A stretch of 64,000 nt of DNA. Origin: an uncultured Rhizobiaceae bacterium (GTDB taxonomy: Bacteria > Pseudomonadota > Alphaproteobacteria > Rhizobiales > Rhizobiaceae). Under the pieces are notes generated by a model that made no database searches, was not told the origin of the DNA, and saw nothing but the letters and a program-made list of their open reading frames with translations. Positions 1-8,745 of the stretch are shown here, in pieces. The position numbers and the translations under genes were made by a program. The DNA is taken from NCBI GenBank assembly GCA_951813045.1, contig CATOTF010000002.1, positions 1,364,001 through 1,428,000 on the forward strand, read 5' to 3'. Every line of letters starts with the position of its first letter. Position 1 is the first letter of the stretch.

Positions 1-2
1 TA

Positions 3-473
3 CCGAACTACCAATGGGGTGAAATCTGGGTCAAAGGCCATAATATTTTGACGTCCTATTGGAATGAACCGGAAGAGACTGCAAAGGTCCTCGTCGGCGG
101 TTGGTACAATACGGGCGATGTGGGTTATAAAGATGAAGGCGAAAACTACTGGGTTGTAGATCGTTCGAAAGATATAATCATTTCTGGTGGCGAGAATATA
201 TATCCTGCTGAAGTTGAAGCAGCGATTATACAACATCCAAACGTAGCTGTTGTCGCTGTTGTCGGCAAATGCGACCCCCGTTGGGGTGAAACACCGGTCG
301 CAGCCGTTGAATTGATGAATGTTGCAACCCTCACGGTCGAAGAGCTTAACACCTTCCTGGAAGACAAGCTGGCCCGCTATAAACAGCCAAAAGAGCTCAT
401 GATAATCGATGCTCTGCCCCGCAATGCACTGGGCAAAATCGAAAAATCCGTCATACGGGATATGGTATCTTAA
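3..473 (+). CDS. Acyl-CoA synthetase (AMP-forming), C-terminal part; 5' end outside window
   Basis: The reading frame is open from the first bases of the window, so the start lies upstream. The visible 156 residues are the C-terminal end of an ANL-superfamily adenylating enzyme, which activates a carboxylic acid with ATP and transfers it to CoA. The hinge region reads GGWYNTGDVGY followed by DRSKDIIISGGENIYPAEVE, the A8 core motif. The A10 motif with the catalytic lysine is NALGKIEK near the end. The substrate cannot be read from this part; fatty-acyl or other medium-chain acids are plausible. No partner gene is visible downstream, where a tRNA on the other strand follows. Confidence 0.9.
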   Translation, partial: PNYQWGEIWVKGHNILTSYWNEPEETAKVLVGGWYNTGDVGYKDEGENYWVVDRSKDIIISGGENIYPAEVEAAIIQHPNVAVVAVVGKCDPRWGETPVAAVELMNVATLTVEELNTFLEDKLARYKQPKELMIIDALPRNALGKIEKSVIRDMVS

Positions 474-589
474 AAATTGGCGGCCAGTGAAATGGCGAAT
501 TTGAACCCGGAAGCCGGAAAAACACAGCGTGTGTCTCCAGCGCCAATTCGAACATCAGGAACGTCATAAAGCTACAGAGAGATGAGAAA

Positions 590-679
590 TGGCGGTGAGG
601 GTGGGATTCGAACCCACGGTACGCTTCCACGCACGGCAGTTTTCAAGACTGCTGCCTTAAACCGCTCGGCCACCTCACC
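590..679 (-). tRNA. tRNA-Ser (anticodon TGA)
   Basis: The minus strand folds as a class II tRNA of 90 nt. The 7-bp acceptor stem GGTGAGG pairs with CCTCACC, followed by the discriminator G and an encoded CCA. The anticodon loop CTTGAAA places TGA (serine, UCN codons). A long variable arm follows (CGTGGAAGCG region), and the T arm carries GGTTCGAATCC. The long variable arm and the anticodon agree on serine. Confidence 0.97.
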
Positions 680-745
680 GTTGCGTTTCCTATGATGTAT
701 TCTGTTGTTCAAATCAAGCGTAGATACACCAATTTCAGGTGGTTT

Positions 746-988
746 TTATAGGAACATCCACTTAAGGAGCCAATACACTATTGCTGTGCCCGCCAACCAT
801 GCGAGAAGCAGGCCGACCCAAAATGTGAATGCGTATAATTTCTTCGTTGTAGCAGAAGAATCAATACCATTGGCAAGATCTCTAAACAAAAATACAGAGG
901 GTAAAATGCCCAAAGGGGCTGCCATCAGTCCAATTGATATGGAAATAATCAGCAATATTGTTGTGAGCGATGACACTGCGTGCTCCAC
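746..988 (-). CDS. Small hypothetical membrane protein (80 aa)
   Basis: Not recognised as a named family. The predicted protein has an N-terminal hydrophobic stretch (about residues 8-34) and a second one near the C terminus (about residues 52-78), with a short polar loop between them. This suggests an inner-membrane protein with two or three passes. The start chosen is a GTG. It lies alone between tRNA-Ser and the terminator of the ABC importer operon, so context gives no clue to its role. Confidence 0.45.
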   Translation of the reverse strand: MEHAVSSLTTILLIISISIGLMAAPLGILPSVFLFRDLANGIDSSATTKKLYAFTFWVGLLLAWLAGTAIVYWLLKWMFL

Positions 989-1027
989 CTTTATTCAATC
1001 TGTGTACCGCTGACCTGACTTAAAATC

Positions 1028-1065
1028 AAAAAAGCACCGCAACCTAATTCTAGACTGCGGTGCTT
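1028..1065 (-). terminator. Rho-independent terminator of the BMP importer operon
   Basis: On the minus strand a 10-bp perfect stem (AAGCACCGCA with TGCGGTGCTT, plus positions 1032-1041 and 1056-1065) is followed by a run of T. It lies 15 bp after the stop codon of the binding-protein gene at 1080. Confidence 0.85.
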
Positions 1066-1079
1066 CATATTTATTACGA

Positions 1080-2156
1080 TTATTGTGGCAGTTTATCGTC
1101 TACGCCTTTGACGTAGAAGTTCATGCCCAATAGCGTGCCTATATCGGCTTTTTCACCGGCTTTCAGCCATTCCGTGCCGTCTTGCTTGGTGATTGGACCT
1201 GTAAATGGCTCCAACGAGCCGTCTGTAATAGCGGTTGTTGTTTTTGTTGCTAATGCAGAAACATCGTCCGGCATATTAGTGAATGGTGCCATGGCGACAC
1301 TACCGTGATCCATTCCGTGCCAAACGTCCTGTTGTTCCCAATTACCATCGACAACCGCCTTAACACGCTCAATATAGTAAGGTGCCCAATCATCGATGAT
1401 TGCGGTGAGCTGGGTTTCGGGCCCGAACTTGATCATGTCTGATGCCTGACCAAAGGCCTTGATACCCCGTTCTGCAGCAACCTGCATGGCAGCGGTCGAA
1501 TCGGTGTGTTGGGTAATAATATCAACACCCTGGTCAATCAGCGCCTTTGCAGCATCAGCTTCTTTTGGTGGGTCAAACCATGTGGAGACCCAAACAACTT
1601 TCAGGCTGAAATCCGGATTGATGGATTGTGCGCCCAGAATGAAAGAGTTGATGCCACGTACAACTTCAGGAATCGGGAAAGACGCGATGTAACCGGCAAC
1701 ACCGGTTTTGGACATTTTCGCCGCAATTTGCCCTTGCACGTAACGACCCTGGTAGAATTTCGACGAATAAGTCGAAACGTTCGGGCTTTCACGTTTGTAA
1801 CCGGTAGCATGCTCAAATTTCACCTTCGGGTGCTTTTTGGCAGCTTTATTGGTTGGGTCCATGTAGTTGAAGGACGTTGTGAAGATGATGTTACATCCAT
1901 TGCGTGCAAACGCTTCAATTGGGCGCTGGGCTTCGGCACTTTCCGGAACACTTTCCAAAAATGCTGTTTCAACTTTATCACCCAACGCGGCTTCTACAGC
2001 CAGTCTTCCCTGATCGTGTTGATACGTCCAACCGAAATCACCTGTTGGTCCAATGTAGACAAAGCAAGCTTTTGTTTTGTCGCCATCAGCCCCGAAGGCC
2101 ATGTTGGAAGTCAAAACCGCGCAGGAGGCGGCCAATGCAAATAGAGTTTTTTTCAT
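1080..2156 (-). CDS. BMP/PnrA-family ABC transporter substrate-binding protein
   Basis: Periplasmic binding protein of the basic membrane protein (BMP, PnrA/Med) family, which in characterised cases binds purine nucleosides. A signal peptide spans about residues 1-22 (lysines followed by LFALAASCAVL, with cleavage near AFG-A). The body has the expected order: ACFVYIGPTGDFGWTY at the N terminus, an NIIFTTSF segment, and GVDIITQHTDSTAA in the ligand region. Its 358 residues are normal for the family. It is the last gene of a minus-strand cluster with an ATPase and two permeases and is separated from the inner permease gene by about 75 bp. The exact ligand is inferred only from the family. Confidence 0.9.
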   Translation of the reverse strand: MKKTLFALAASCAVLTSNMAFGADGDKTKACFVYIGPTGDFGWTYQHDQGRLAVEAALGDKVETAFLESVPESAEAQRPIEAFARNGCNIIFTTSFNYMDPTNKAAKKHPKVKFEHATGYKRESPNVSTYSSKFYQGRYVQGQIAAKMSKTGVAGYIASFPIPEVVRGINSFILGAQSINPDFSLKVVWVSTWFDPPKEADAAKALIDQGVDIITQHTDSTAAMQVAAERGIKAFGQASDMIKFGPETQLTAIIDDWAPYYIERVKAVVDGNWEQQDVWHGMDHGSVAMAPFTNMPDDVSALATKTTTAITDGSLEPFTGPITKQDGTEWLKAGEKADIGTLLGMNFYVKGVDDKLPQ

Positions 2157-2230
2157 TTAGTTATCCCTGATTTTGGGGCGTACCCCGTAAACGTTAATGC
2201 TAGTTGCCCCAGCTTATGGTGATTTAGATA

Positions 2231-3151
2231 TTATCGGTCCGGCACGAATGGTTGCCCCAAGGAAGCCGGTGTATTAATCATTGTGAGCCTACGATTACGC
2301 GCAATCAAGACCAGTACGACAATTGTTGCAAGGTATGGCAAAGATGTGAGGAATTGCGCGGGGATGGCAACACCAATCGCCTGCACATGAAACTGGCCGA
2401 TAGTCACGGCGCCAAACAGATAAGCGCCGATTAACACCCGTCCAGGTCTCCATGAAGCGAATACGACGAGTGCAAGTGCAATCCAGCCCCTGCCCGCAGT
2501 CATACCTTCGACCCATTGGGGAACATAAACCAGAGACAAATGCGCACCTGCCAATCCGGCACAGGCCCCGCCGAACAATATCGCAAGGTAACGGATCTGG
2601 ATTACCTTGATCCCAAGAGCATGGGCAGAGCTATGGCTGTCTCCCACCGACCGGAGCATGAGACCTGCATGGGTCTTAAATAAAAACCATCCAACGCCAA
2701 ACACCAGGGCGATCGAAATATAGAAGATCAGGTCTTGCCCAAAGATCAGTTTTCCCACTACCGGCAGATCAGTAAGAACCGGTATGTGTATGTTCTCCAT
2801 CCGAATTCCGGGCTGACCGACAAACCCTTCTCCTATCATTCCGGACAAGCCTAGTCCTAGAATTGTCAACGCCAATCCAGTCGCAACCTGATTTGCCACC
2901 AACGTTAGCGTCAGAAACGCGAAGAGCATTGAAAATAATGCGCCAACAAAGATAGCGGCGATCGCGCCCAGATACGGATTACCTGTTAATTGCGCAACAG
3001 AGAAGGCGGCAACCGCCCCCATTACCATCATGCCCTCTACACCAAGGTTCAGAACACCAGAACGTTCTACGACCAATTCGCCGGTGGCTGCGATTAGCAG
3101 CGGAGTAGAAGCGGCGCATATGGAGATGATGATGCTGATCCAGACGTCCAT
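2231..3151 (-). CDS. ABC transporter permease (BMP nucleoside-type importer, second subunit)
   Basis: Membrane subunit of the branched-chain/nucleoside (BPL_transp_2) permease superfamily. It has multiple hydrophobic segments throughout and the typical GELVVERSGVLNLGVEGMM sequence near the N terminus, which contacts the ATPase partner family-wide. I start it at the ATG at 3151, giving 306 aa, because this ATG overlaps the TGA of the preceding permease gene (TGATG). An earlier in-frame start would give 20 extra hydrophilic residues inside that gene. The coupling implies equal expression with its partner permease. Confidence 0.9.
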   Translation of the reverse strand: MDVWISIIISICAASTPLLIAATGELVVERSGVLNLGVEGMMVMGAVAAFSVAQLTGNPYLGAIAAIFVGALFSMLFAFLTLTLVANQVATGLALTILGLGLSGMIGEGFVGQPGIRMENIHIPVLTDLPVVGKLIFGQDLIFYISIALVFGVGWFLFKTHAGLMLRSVGDSHSSAHALGIKVIQIRYLAILFGGACAGLAGAHLSLVYVPQWVEGMTAGRGWIALALVVFASWRPGRVLIGAYLFGAVTIGQFHVQAIGVAIPAQFLTSLPYLATIVVLVLIARNRRLTMINTPASLGQPFVPDR

Positions 3152-4227
3152 CAGGTTGCAACCTTTACCACTGAAATGAAACGAATCCGATAATGTATCA
3201 GGGTGTCGCAAGCCAAAACAAAGAACAAAAGCAATCCCTGGAATACTCGAGTGGCGCGGTCTGATACGCCCATCGTAATCTGGGCGGCTTCACCGCCGAT
3301 GTAGGATAAAGCCAATACCAAACCGGCGGCAATAATTCCCAATGGGTTTAACCGGCCCAAAAAGGCAACGATAATGGCGGAGAACCCGTAGCCTAACGAC
3401 AATTTATCATCGAGTTTGCCAACTGATCCTGATACTTCACCAATACCCGCGAGTCCGGCGAGTGCTCCGGACACGACGAATGCAAAAATTGTCATCTTTT
3501 TGGCGCTAAATCCGGCAAACCGCCCTGCCCGCGGGCTTTGCCCTAAAACGGTGACTTCAAAACCTTTGAGGGTTTTTGACAATACAAACCAAACTACGAT
3601 CGCAACGATAACCGCGATTATTGCGCCATAATGGGCATCGCCAAATTCAATCAGTTTTGGCAGTGTCGCGCTTTCGCTAAAGGATTTACTGCCCGGAAAC
3701 CCAAATCCCTTGGGGTCGCGCCAAGGGCCACGCACCACCCAATCAACCAGCTGTTGTGCCACATAGACCAGCATCAGGCTCGTCAAAATTTCATTGGTGC
3801 CAAATCGAGCCTTCAGGATCGCGGGGATAAAGCCATATAATGCACCGCCCAACATGCCCATTATCAACATCAATGGCAGCATTAGCGGCGACTGCCATTC
3901 ACTAAATAATACAGGCAGCATTGCGCCGAACATACCACCGATGAGATATTGTCCTTCCGCACCGATGTTCCAGTTTCCAGATCGGAAACAGACAGCAAGT
4001 CCGACTGCAATCAATGTAAGCGGAGTGGCTTTTACCAGGATTTGTTCTCGAGACCACGGGTCCGTCAATGGTTCCAAAAAATAGGTATAGAGACCGGTAA
4101 TCGGACTTTTACCCAAGAAAATGAACATCAACACGCCGGCAACTAACGTCAATACTAGAGCAAGCAGCGGTGATACATATGCAAATGTTGAGGACGCAAC
4201 CGGGCGCTTTTGCAGTTCAATTCTCAT
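3151..4227 (-). CDS. ABC transporter permease (BMP nucleoside-type importer, first subunit)
   Basis: The other membrane subunit of the importer, 358 aa. It begins with a short cytoplasmic segment and then a hydrophobic helix (LLALVLTLVAGVLMFIFLG). The family hallmark FRSGNWNIGAEGQYLIGG is present around residue 85. Its start overlaps the ATPase stop by 4 bp (ATGA) and its stop overlaps the next permease start by 1 bp, so three subunits are translationally coupled. The substrate is probably a nucleoside or similar small molecule, by family. Confidence 0.9.
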   Translation of the reverse strand: MRIELQKRPVASSTFAYVSPLLALVLTLVAGVLMFIFLGKSPITGLYTYFLEPLTDPWSREQILVKATPLTLIAVGLAVCFRSGNWNIGAEGQYLIGGMFGAMLPVLFSEWQSPLMLPLMLIMGMLGGALYGFIPAILKARFGTNEILTSLMLVYVAQQLVDWVVRGPWRDPKGFGFPGSKSFSESATLPKLIEFGDAHYGAIIAVIVAIVVWFVLSKTLKGFEVTVLGQSPRAGRFAGFSAKKMTIFAFVVSGALAGLAGIGEVSGSVGKLDDKLSLGYGFSAIIVAFLGRLNPLGIIAAGLVLALSYIGGEAAQITMGVSDRATRVFQGLLLFFVLACDTLIHYRIRFISVVKVAT

Positions 4228-5795
4228 GCAGCAGCTCCACTACCCAAATCTGTACCTGCCATCATGAGGCCGATCTGTTCTCTCGTCAGCTCGGATGCTG
4301 GAACAGGCTGGGTCAACCTTCCATCGGCCATGACGGCGATTGAACTCGCAACCTCGAATATTTCATCCAAATCCTGGGAAATAACCAAAACTGCCGATCC
4401 ATTGGCTGCAAGGTCAATGAGCGCCTGCCGAATATTGGCTGCTGCACCGGCGTCAACACCCCATGTTGGCTGATTGACCACAAGTAATTTGGGTTCACGG
4501 TCCAGTTCACGGCCCATAATAAATTTTTGTAAATTCCCGCCAGACAGTGCACCTGCGGGCGGATTTTCTGCGCTTTTGCGCACATCCATAGCTTCGACCA
4601 CTTTCTTGGTAGCCGAATTTATCGCACCGCGGGCGATGACGGAAAGCCCACCCAATGAGAGAAAAGATGATTTGTCCGATGCATGACGGGCCAACAACAA
4701 ATTGTCAGTTAGCGGCAGTTCGGGAACAGCACCGTGCCCCAATCGTTCTTCGGGAATAAACGCAGCTCCAAGTGCACGTCGGCTCGAAATTCCTTTTGCA
4801 CCTGCATCTTCGCCACACATTCTGACGGCCGAAGGATTATCCTGAACATCTTCGCCGGAAACCGCACCAAACAATTCCCCCTGCCCGTTACCCGCTATTC
4901 CCGCGACTCCAACGACTTCTCCCGCGTGAACTTTTAGAGAGATATCTTTCAGCGAAATTGCAAATGGATGATCGGAGGGAAGCGATAGGTGATTGAGCTC
5001 AAGAAACACGTCACCAACTTCTCCTGCGAATTTATGTTCGATGCCCTCAATCTCTGCGCCCACCATTTTGGAGGCGAGGCTGCCCGCTGTCTCTTCTCGT
5101 GGATCACATGCGTCTACAACTTTGCCATGCCGCATGATTGTAGCTGCTGAACACAATCGCTGAACTTCCTCCAGCCGGTGGCTGATATATAGGATGGATC
5201 GCCCCTCGTCACGCAGCCTGAAAAGCGTTTCGAATAATGTATTGGCTTCCTGCGGCGTGAGAACCGAAGTCGGTTCATCCAGGATTATCAACGCCGGGTC
5301 TTGCATAAGGCACCTGATTATCTCGATCCGTTGTCGTTCTCCCACCGATAGATCGCCAACAAGCGCATCAGGATCCAACGGCAATCCATATTGATGAGAC
5401 AAATCTCGTGCGCGCTCTGAAATATCGGCCAATTCGACATCTGACCCAAATGACAATGCGATATTTTCAGCAACGGTAAGTGCTTCGAACAGGGAAAAGT
5501 GCTGGAACACCATTCCGATGCCAAGAGCTTTTGCTTGAGACGGAGAATCCACGTGAACGGATTCACCATTCCATAAAACCGAACCATCCGTTTGCTGCAG
5601 TGAACCAAATAATATTTTTACAAGAGTGGATTTTCCGGCGCCATTTTCCCCTAGCAATGCATGAATTTCACCTTTTTGAATCGCGAAATCTACTGAGTCA
5701 TTGGCTTTCAATTCGCCGAAAATCTTAGTGATATTTCGCGTTTCCAACAAAGCTGGAATAGGTGGAATGGGAGGTGATCGATCTTGTGCAGACAT
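4224..5795 (-). CDS. ABC transporter ATP-binding protein, double-domain (BMP nucleoside-type importer)
   Basis: Cytoplasmic ATPase with two tandem nucleotide-binding domains, as is usual for this importer class. Domain 1 has Walker A GENGAGKST, signature LSVGERQ and Walker B LIILDEPTSVL. Domain 2 has a degenerate Walker A (GIAGNGQGE), signature LSGGNLQKF and LLVVNQPTWGVD in place of a canonical Walker B. The degenerate second site is normal in sugar and nucleoside importers. I prefer the ATG at 5795 (523 aa). An upstream in-frame start at 5870 would add 25 poorly conserved residues and cannot be excluded. Confidence 0.92.
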   Translation of the reverse strand: MSAQDRSPPIPPIPALLETRNITKIFGELKANDSVDFAIQKGEIHALLGENGAGKSTLVKILFGSLQQTDGSVLWNGESVHVDSPSQAKALGIGMVFQHFSLFEALTVAENIALSFGSDVELADISERARDLSHQYGLPLDPDALVGDLSVGERQRIEIIRCLMQDPALIILDEPTSVLTPQEANTLFETLFRLRDEGRSILYISHRLEEVQRLCSAATIMRHGKVVDACDPREETAGSLASKMVGAEIEGIEHKFAGEVGDVFLELNHLSLPSDHPFAISLKDISLKVHAGEVVGVAGIAGNGQGELFGAVSGEDVQDNPSAVRMCGEDAGAKGISSRRALGAAFIPEERLGHGAVPELPLTDNLLLARHASDKSSFLSLGGLSVIARGAINSATKKVVEAMDVRKSAENPPAGALSGGNLQKFIMGRELDREPKLLVVNQPTWGVDAGAAANIRQALIDLAANGSAVLVISQDLDEIFEVASSIAVMADGRLTQPVPASELTREQIGLMMAGTDLGSGAAA

Positions 5796-5908
5796 CTGAA
5801 CCTGAATAAACGCACGGACATAACCTCCGCCGACAAACTCTAGTCCAGCAAACGGTCCTACGCCACACAATACAAACGCTTTTCCACACCAGACAACGAG
5901 CGAGCAGG

Positions 5909-7108
5909 TTAATTCTCGTCCTTTTTCAATTCCTTGCTCAACACATAAGACAACGCTGCGAGAGGGGCCAACATAACGAGCGCAATTCGTAACCCCGCCG
6001 CATCGGCGATAAAGCCCAGCAAAGGGGGCGCGATCATAAAACCTGTGAACGCAAACAGAGATACAGCGGCAACATTATCTTCTGCATCACCGGGCCGCCC
6101 CGCCGCTGCCGTCATCGTCAATGGATAAAATATTGCGGTACCTAAGCCTGCGAAAAGGGCACCGATAAATGCTACTGGAGCATTGGGTGCTAGGGCAAAT
6201 ATTAATATACCCACAGTCGCGGCAAGGGCGGAGATTCTAGCAATTCTGAATGGTCCGTATTTGTCCAGTAACGAGTCTCCATATAAGCGGGTGGATGCCA
6301 TCACGAGAGAGAATGCCGCGTATATTAATCCGCTTGCCATCGGTCCACCGTTCAATACATCTCGCACAAACAGTGCAGACCAATCTATGAATGCTCCTTC
6401 GACCAGCATTATCCCAAGAGGCATGATGCACAGCATCATCAACCCTGCTGATGGCAATTTAAAAACGGGAGTTTTTTCTGTAGTCGAGTCACTTTCTGCA
6501 CGTTCTTGTCTGAATTTTGGTATTTTTAACGCCATAACCACGCCCACAATTGCGATAATCGGCATGGTTGATGAAAAGTGAGCCATGGTATCGACACCAC
6601 TGGCTGCAATCGCCCCGCCCATTAGTGCGCCTGCCAGGGAACCAAGGCTCCAGAACCCGTGCGCCTTTGACATAAGTCGTCTACCCGATTGCCGTTCCAG
6701 CTTATCCGCGGCCGTATTCATAGCAATTTCGAGCAACCCAATTCCCATGCCGGTGCCGAACAGCAAAACCCCGAGCATCACGCCGTTTGGCATGAAAGGC
6801 ACAAAAAGAATGCCCAACGTCCATATCGGTAAAGACAAGGCACATGCCACACCAAACCCGATACGTCTTATGAGATTTCCTCCGACCAAAAATGCAATCA
6901 AAGTTCCCGAAGCGAGGGTAAATAGGCATATGCCCAATTGAGTGGCCGAAAAATCAAATAGCGTCTTTACGTCAGGAATACGCGGAATCCAGTTTCCCAG
7001 CACAAAGGATTCAAGAAAAAACATGGAAAATACCGGGACGACTCCGGTGACACGCCACCATTTCGTAGGTTGCGTCGTTGCGTCTGCGAGTTCCTGATAA
7101 CCGGTCAT
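5909..7108 (-). CDS. MFS transporter
   Basis: Major facilitator superfamily protein of 399 aa with about 12 hydrophobic segments, resembling the YbjJ-like subgroup (N-terminal FLESFVLGNWIPRIPDVK). The substrate is unknown. Its ATG overlaps the stop of an upstream TerC remnant (ATGA), so ribosomes finishing that stub could re-initiate here. It is followed after about 110 bp by the nucleoside-type ABC ATPase gene and may be co-transcribed with it. Confidence 0.85.
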   Translation of the reverse strand: MTGYQELADATTQPTKWWRVTGVVPVFSMFFLESFVLGNWIPRIPDVKTLFDFSATQLGICLFTLASGTLIAFLVGGNLIRRIGFGVACALSLPIWTLGILFVPFMPNGVMLGVLLFGTGMGIGLLEIAMNTAADKLERQSGRRLMSKAHGFWSLGSLAGALMGGAIAASGVDTMAHFSSTMPIIAIVGVVMALKIPKFRQERAESDSTTEKTPVFKLPSAGLMMLCIMPLGIMLVEGAFIDWSALFVRDVLNGGPMASGLIYAAFSLVMASTRLYGDSLLDKYGPFRIARISALAATVGILIFALAPNAPVAFIGALFAGLGTAIFYPLTMTAAAGRPGDAEDNVAAVSLFAFTGFMIAPPLLGFIADAAGLRIALVMLAPLAALSYVLSKELKKDEN

Positions 7109-7344
7109 GTGCGTTTCTTTTTCTTGCGACCTGCCATGATACTGATTGATTCCACAATCACGGAAAAACCCATCGCTGTATAGATGTAACCACGAGTTAT
7201 GTGGAACCCGAGATCATCCGCGACCAGCGATACTCCAATGAGAAACAAAAACGCAAGCACGAGCATTATTGTAGTTGGATGGTGTCGAATTAACTGTGAG
7301 ATAAAAACAATAATATCAATGTCTAGAACAATTTTTATTACCGA
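7105..7344 (-). pseudogene. 5'-truncated TerC-family membrane protein remnant
   Basis: After a TAA stop at 7345-7347 the minus strand stays open for 79 codons and ends in TGA overlapping the MFS start. The sequence matches the C-terminal part of TerC/YgdQ-type membrane proteins: a hydrophobic LVLAFLFLIGVSLVADD segment, then FHITRGYIYTAMGFSVIVES, and a lysine-rich tail. Complete members have about 240 residues, so two thirds are missing, and the upstream DNA belongs to pcs. Only one internal ATG (53 codons) could start it. I treat it as a remnant; a small expressed protein is possible. Confidence 0.6.
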
Positions 7345-7359
7345 TTAGATCAGGAAGAT

Positions 7360-8073
7360 TCAGGCAACTTTTCCGGTCATTTGGAGGACAAAACCGATGC
7401 AATACAGGTATGCTCCAGATATCGCGATGCCAATTTTGGCAATATAAGGTACGTCCAGTCCGAAATAGCCCGAATATAAAGCCACTATTCCGCAAAATGT
7501 CCAAACACCAAACATTGTAAGGGTTTGTGGGCGCCAAACTGTAACGCGCACAGGGTGTACAAAAAGCATTGGAATGAAACTTAAAATCGCAGAAACGATC
7601 ACTACGCCAAAGGCGATGTACCAACCCGGTTCCATAACAAACAAAGTAAATACAACCATATTCCAGCAAATTGGGAAGCCGATAAAACAATTATCGCGGC
7701 TCTTCATGCGCGTATCGGCATAATAGATTGCGCTCGTACACACAATTAATGCGGCACAAATGAAGGAGTAGGATTCCTTCAGAAACCCGCTTTGATACAA
7801 AGCAAATGCGGGGATCATGGCAAATGTTACGTAGTCGATTATGCAATCAAGGAGTTCGCCGGACCAATTCGGTAAAACCGATTTCACCTTGAAATATCGC
7901 GCCATCGGGCCATCAACGCCGTCCACCAGTAAAGCAACACCCAGCCAGAACCACATGTTGGTGAATCGACCTTCCGCTGCCGCGACTAAAGCCAAAAAAG
8001 CCCAGAATGCACCAGAAGCGGTGAAAAGGTGAACTGAAAATGCGATCAGTACGGAATTGGAAGGGCGGGCCAT
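7360..8073 (-). CDS. pcs: Phosphatidylcholine synthase (CDP-diacylglycerol--choline O-phosphatidyltransferase)
   Basis: Inner-membrane CDP-alcohol phosphatidyltransferase that condenses CDP-diacylglycerol with choline to give phosphatidylcholine directly, a route found in alphaproteobacteria. The catalytic motif is visible: D54-G55, A58-R59, then G72, D76 and D80. The spacing between the arginine and glycine is the longer form seen in Pcs. There are several hydrophobic helices and 237 aa in total, the usual Pcs length. The Pcs assignment rests on this spacing and on overall resemblance (VLPNWSGELLD). Confidence 0.88.
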   Translation of the reverse strand: MARPSNSVLIAFSVHLFTASGAFWAFLALVAAAEGRFTNMWFWLGVALLVDGVDGPMARYFKVKSVLPNWSGELLDCIIDYVTFAMIPAFALYQSGFLKESYSFICAALIVCTSAIYYADTRMKSRDNCFIGFPICWNMVVFTLFVMEPGWYIAFGVVIVSAILSFIPMLFVHPVRVTVWRPQTLTMFGVWTFCGIVALYSGYFGLDVPYIAKIGIAISGAYLYCIGFVLQMTGKVA

Positions 8074-8095
8074 GACGCCGTCCTAGCGCAACTCG

Positions 8096-8707
8096 TTAGC
8101 TGTGCCAATCCAGCTTGCAGACTTCTGCAGATAATCCTTCGAAGTTCCAGTTGCGCCCAAAAGCGCGAAATTTACTTCGATTTGAACGGGCAACAATGAT
8201 TTCTTCTGCAATCCAGTATTGTGAATTTTTAATGACTGTATCTTCGTCTTTTTCCTTACCTGTAATCGGTGTGATTGAACCGTCCAGTATCTTTGGAATT
8301 TTCACGTTACGGGTTTTACCGTCGGTTTCATAACTAATCGGTTCATGCTGAACACCGAGAAAGTTTCCGACGAGAATGGAAAGCAAATGAGTCGTTCCAC
8401 CCGCTTTACCGGTAAATATCTTGGTCAATGCCTTACTGGCATAGATTGATGCCTTGTTGTCAATGAACAGACCCGCACTCCAGTTACCGCGGCTCATATA
8501 GCCCGGAATTTCCATCATCAGCCCAAGATTAATGCCTGAAAGGTCAGTATCTTCAAAATGACCGTCATCAATGCGAAAACCGGCCCATGTTTGACAATAG
8601 CCTTCGGTCGGCGGGTGATCACCCAGTGACAGGACACAGGGACAAAATACTCGACAGTTACAAGCGAGAACCAGCTCCCCTTTCATGCTCCAACTTTCTT
8701 TCGCCAT
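8096..8707 (-). CDS. DUF1326 domain protein
   Basis: Protein of unknown function, about 203 aa. The N-terminal region carries a cysteine cluster CNCRVFCPC (C-x-C-x3-C-x-C) and a further Cys in GYCQTW, suggesting metal binding. The rest is a mixed fold without membrane segments. I start at the ATG at 8707 because GAGAG lies at good distance upstream; a TTG two codons earlier is less likely. The gene directly precedes pcs and follows a DUF2182 gene on the same strand. DUF1326 and DUF2182 genes are commonly neighbours, so the two may act together. Confidence 0.8.
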   Translation of the reverse strand: MAKESWSMKGELVLACNCRVFCPCVLSLGDHPPTEGYCQTWAGFRIDDGHFEDTDLSGINLGLMMEIPGYMSRGNWSAGLFIDNKASIYASKALTKIFTGKAGGTTHLLSILVGNFLGVQHEPISYETDGKTRNVKIPKILDGSITPITGKEKDEDTVIKNSQYWIAEEIIVARSNRSKFRAFGRNWNFEGLSAEVCKLDWHS

Positions 8708-8745
8708 GCCCAATTCTCTCTTTCAAATTCGAATTATCTAGTTCT

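Noticed and set aside
1506-2144. A 212-codon open frame on the plus strand
   Set aside because: It is the antisense shadow of the BMP-family binding protein gene, which has a signal peptide and family motifs.
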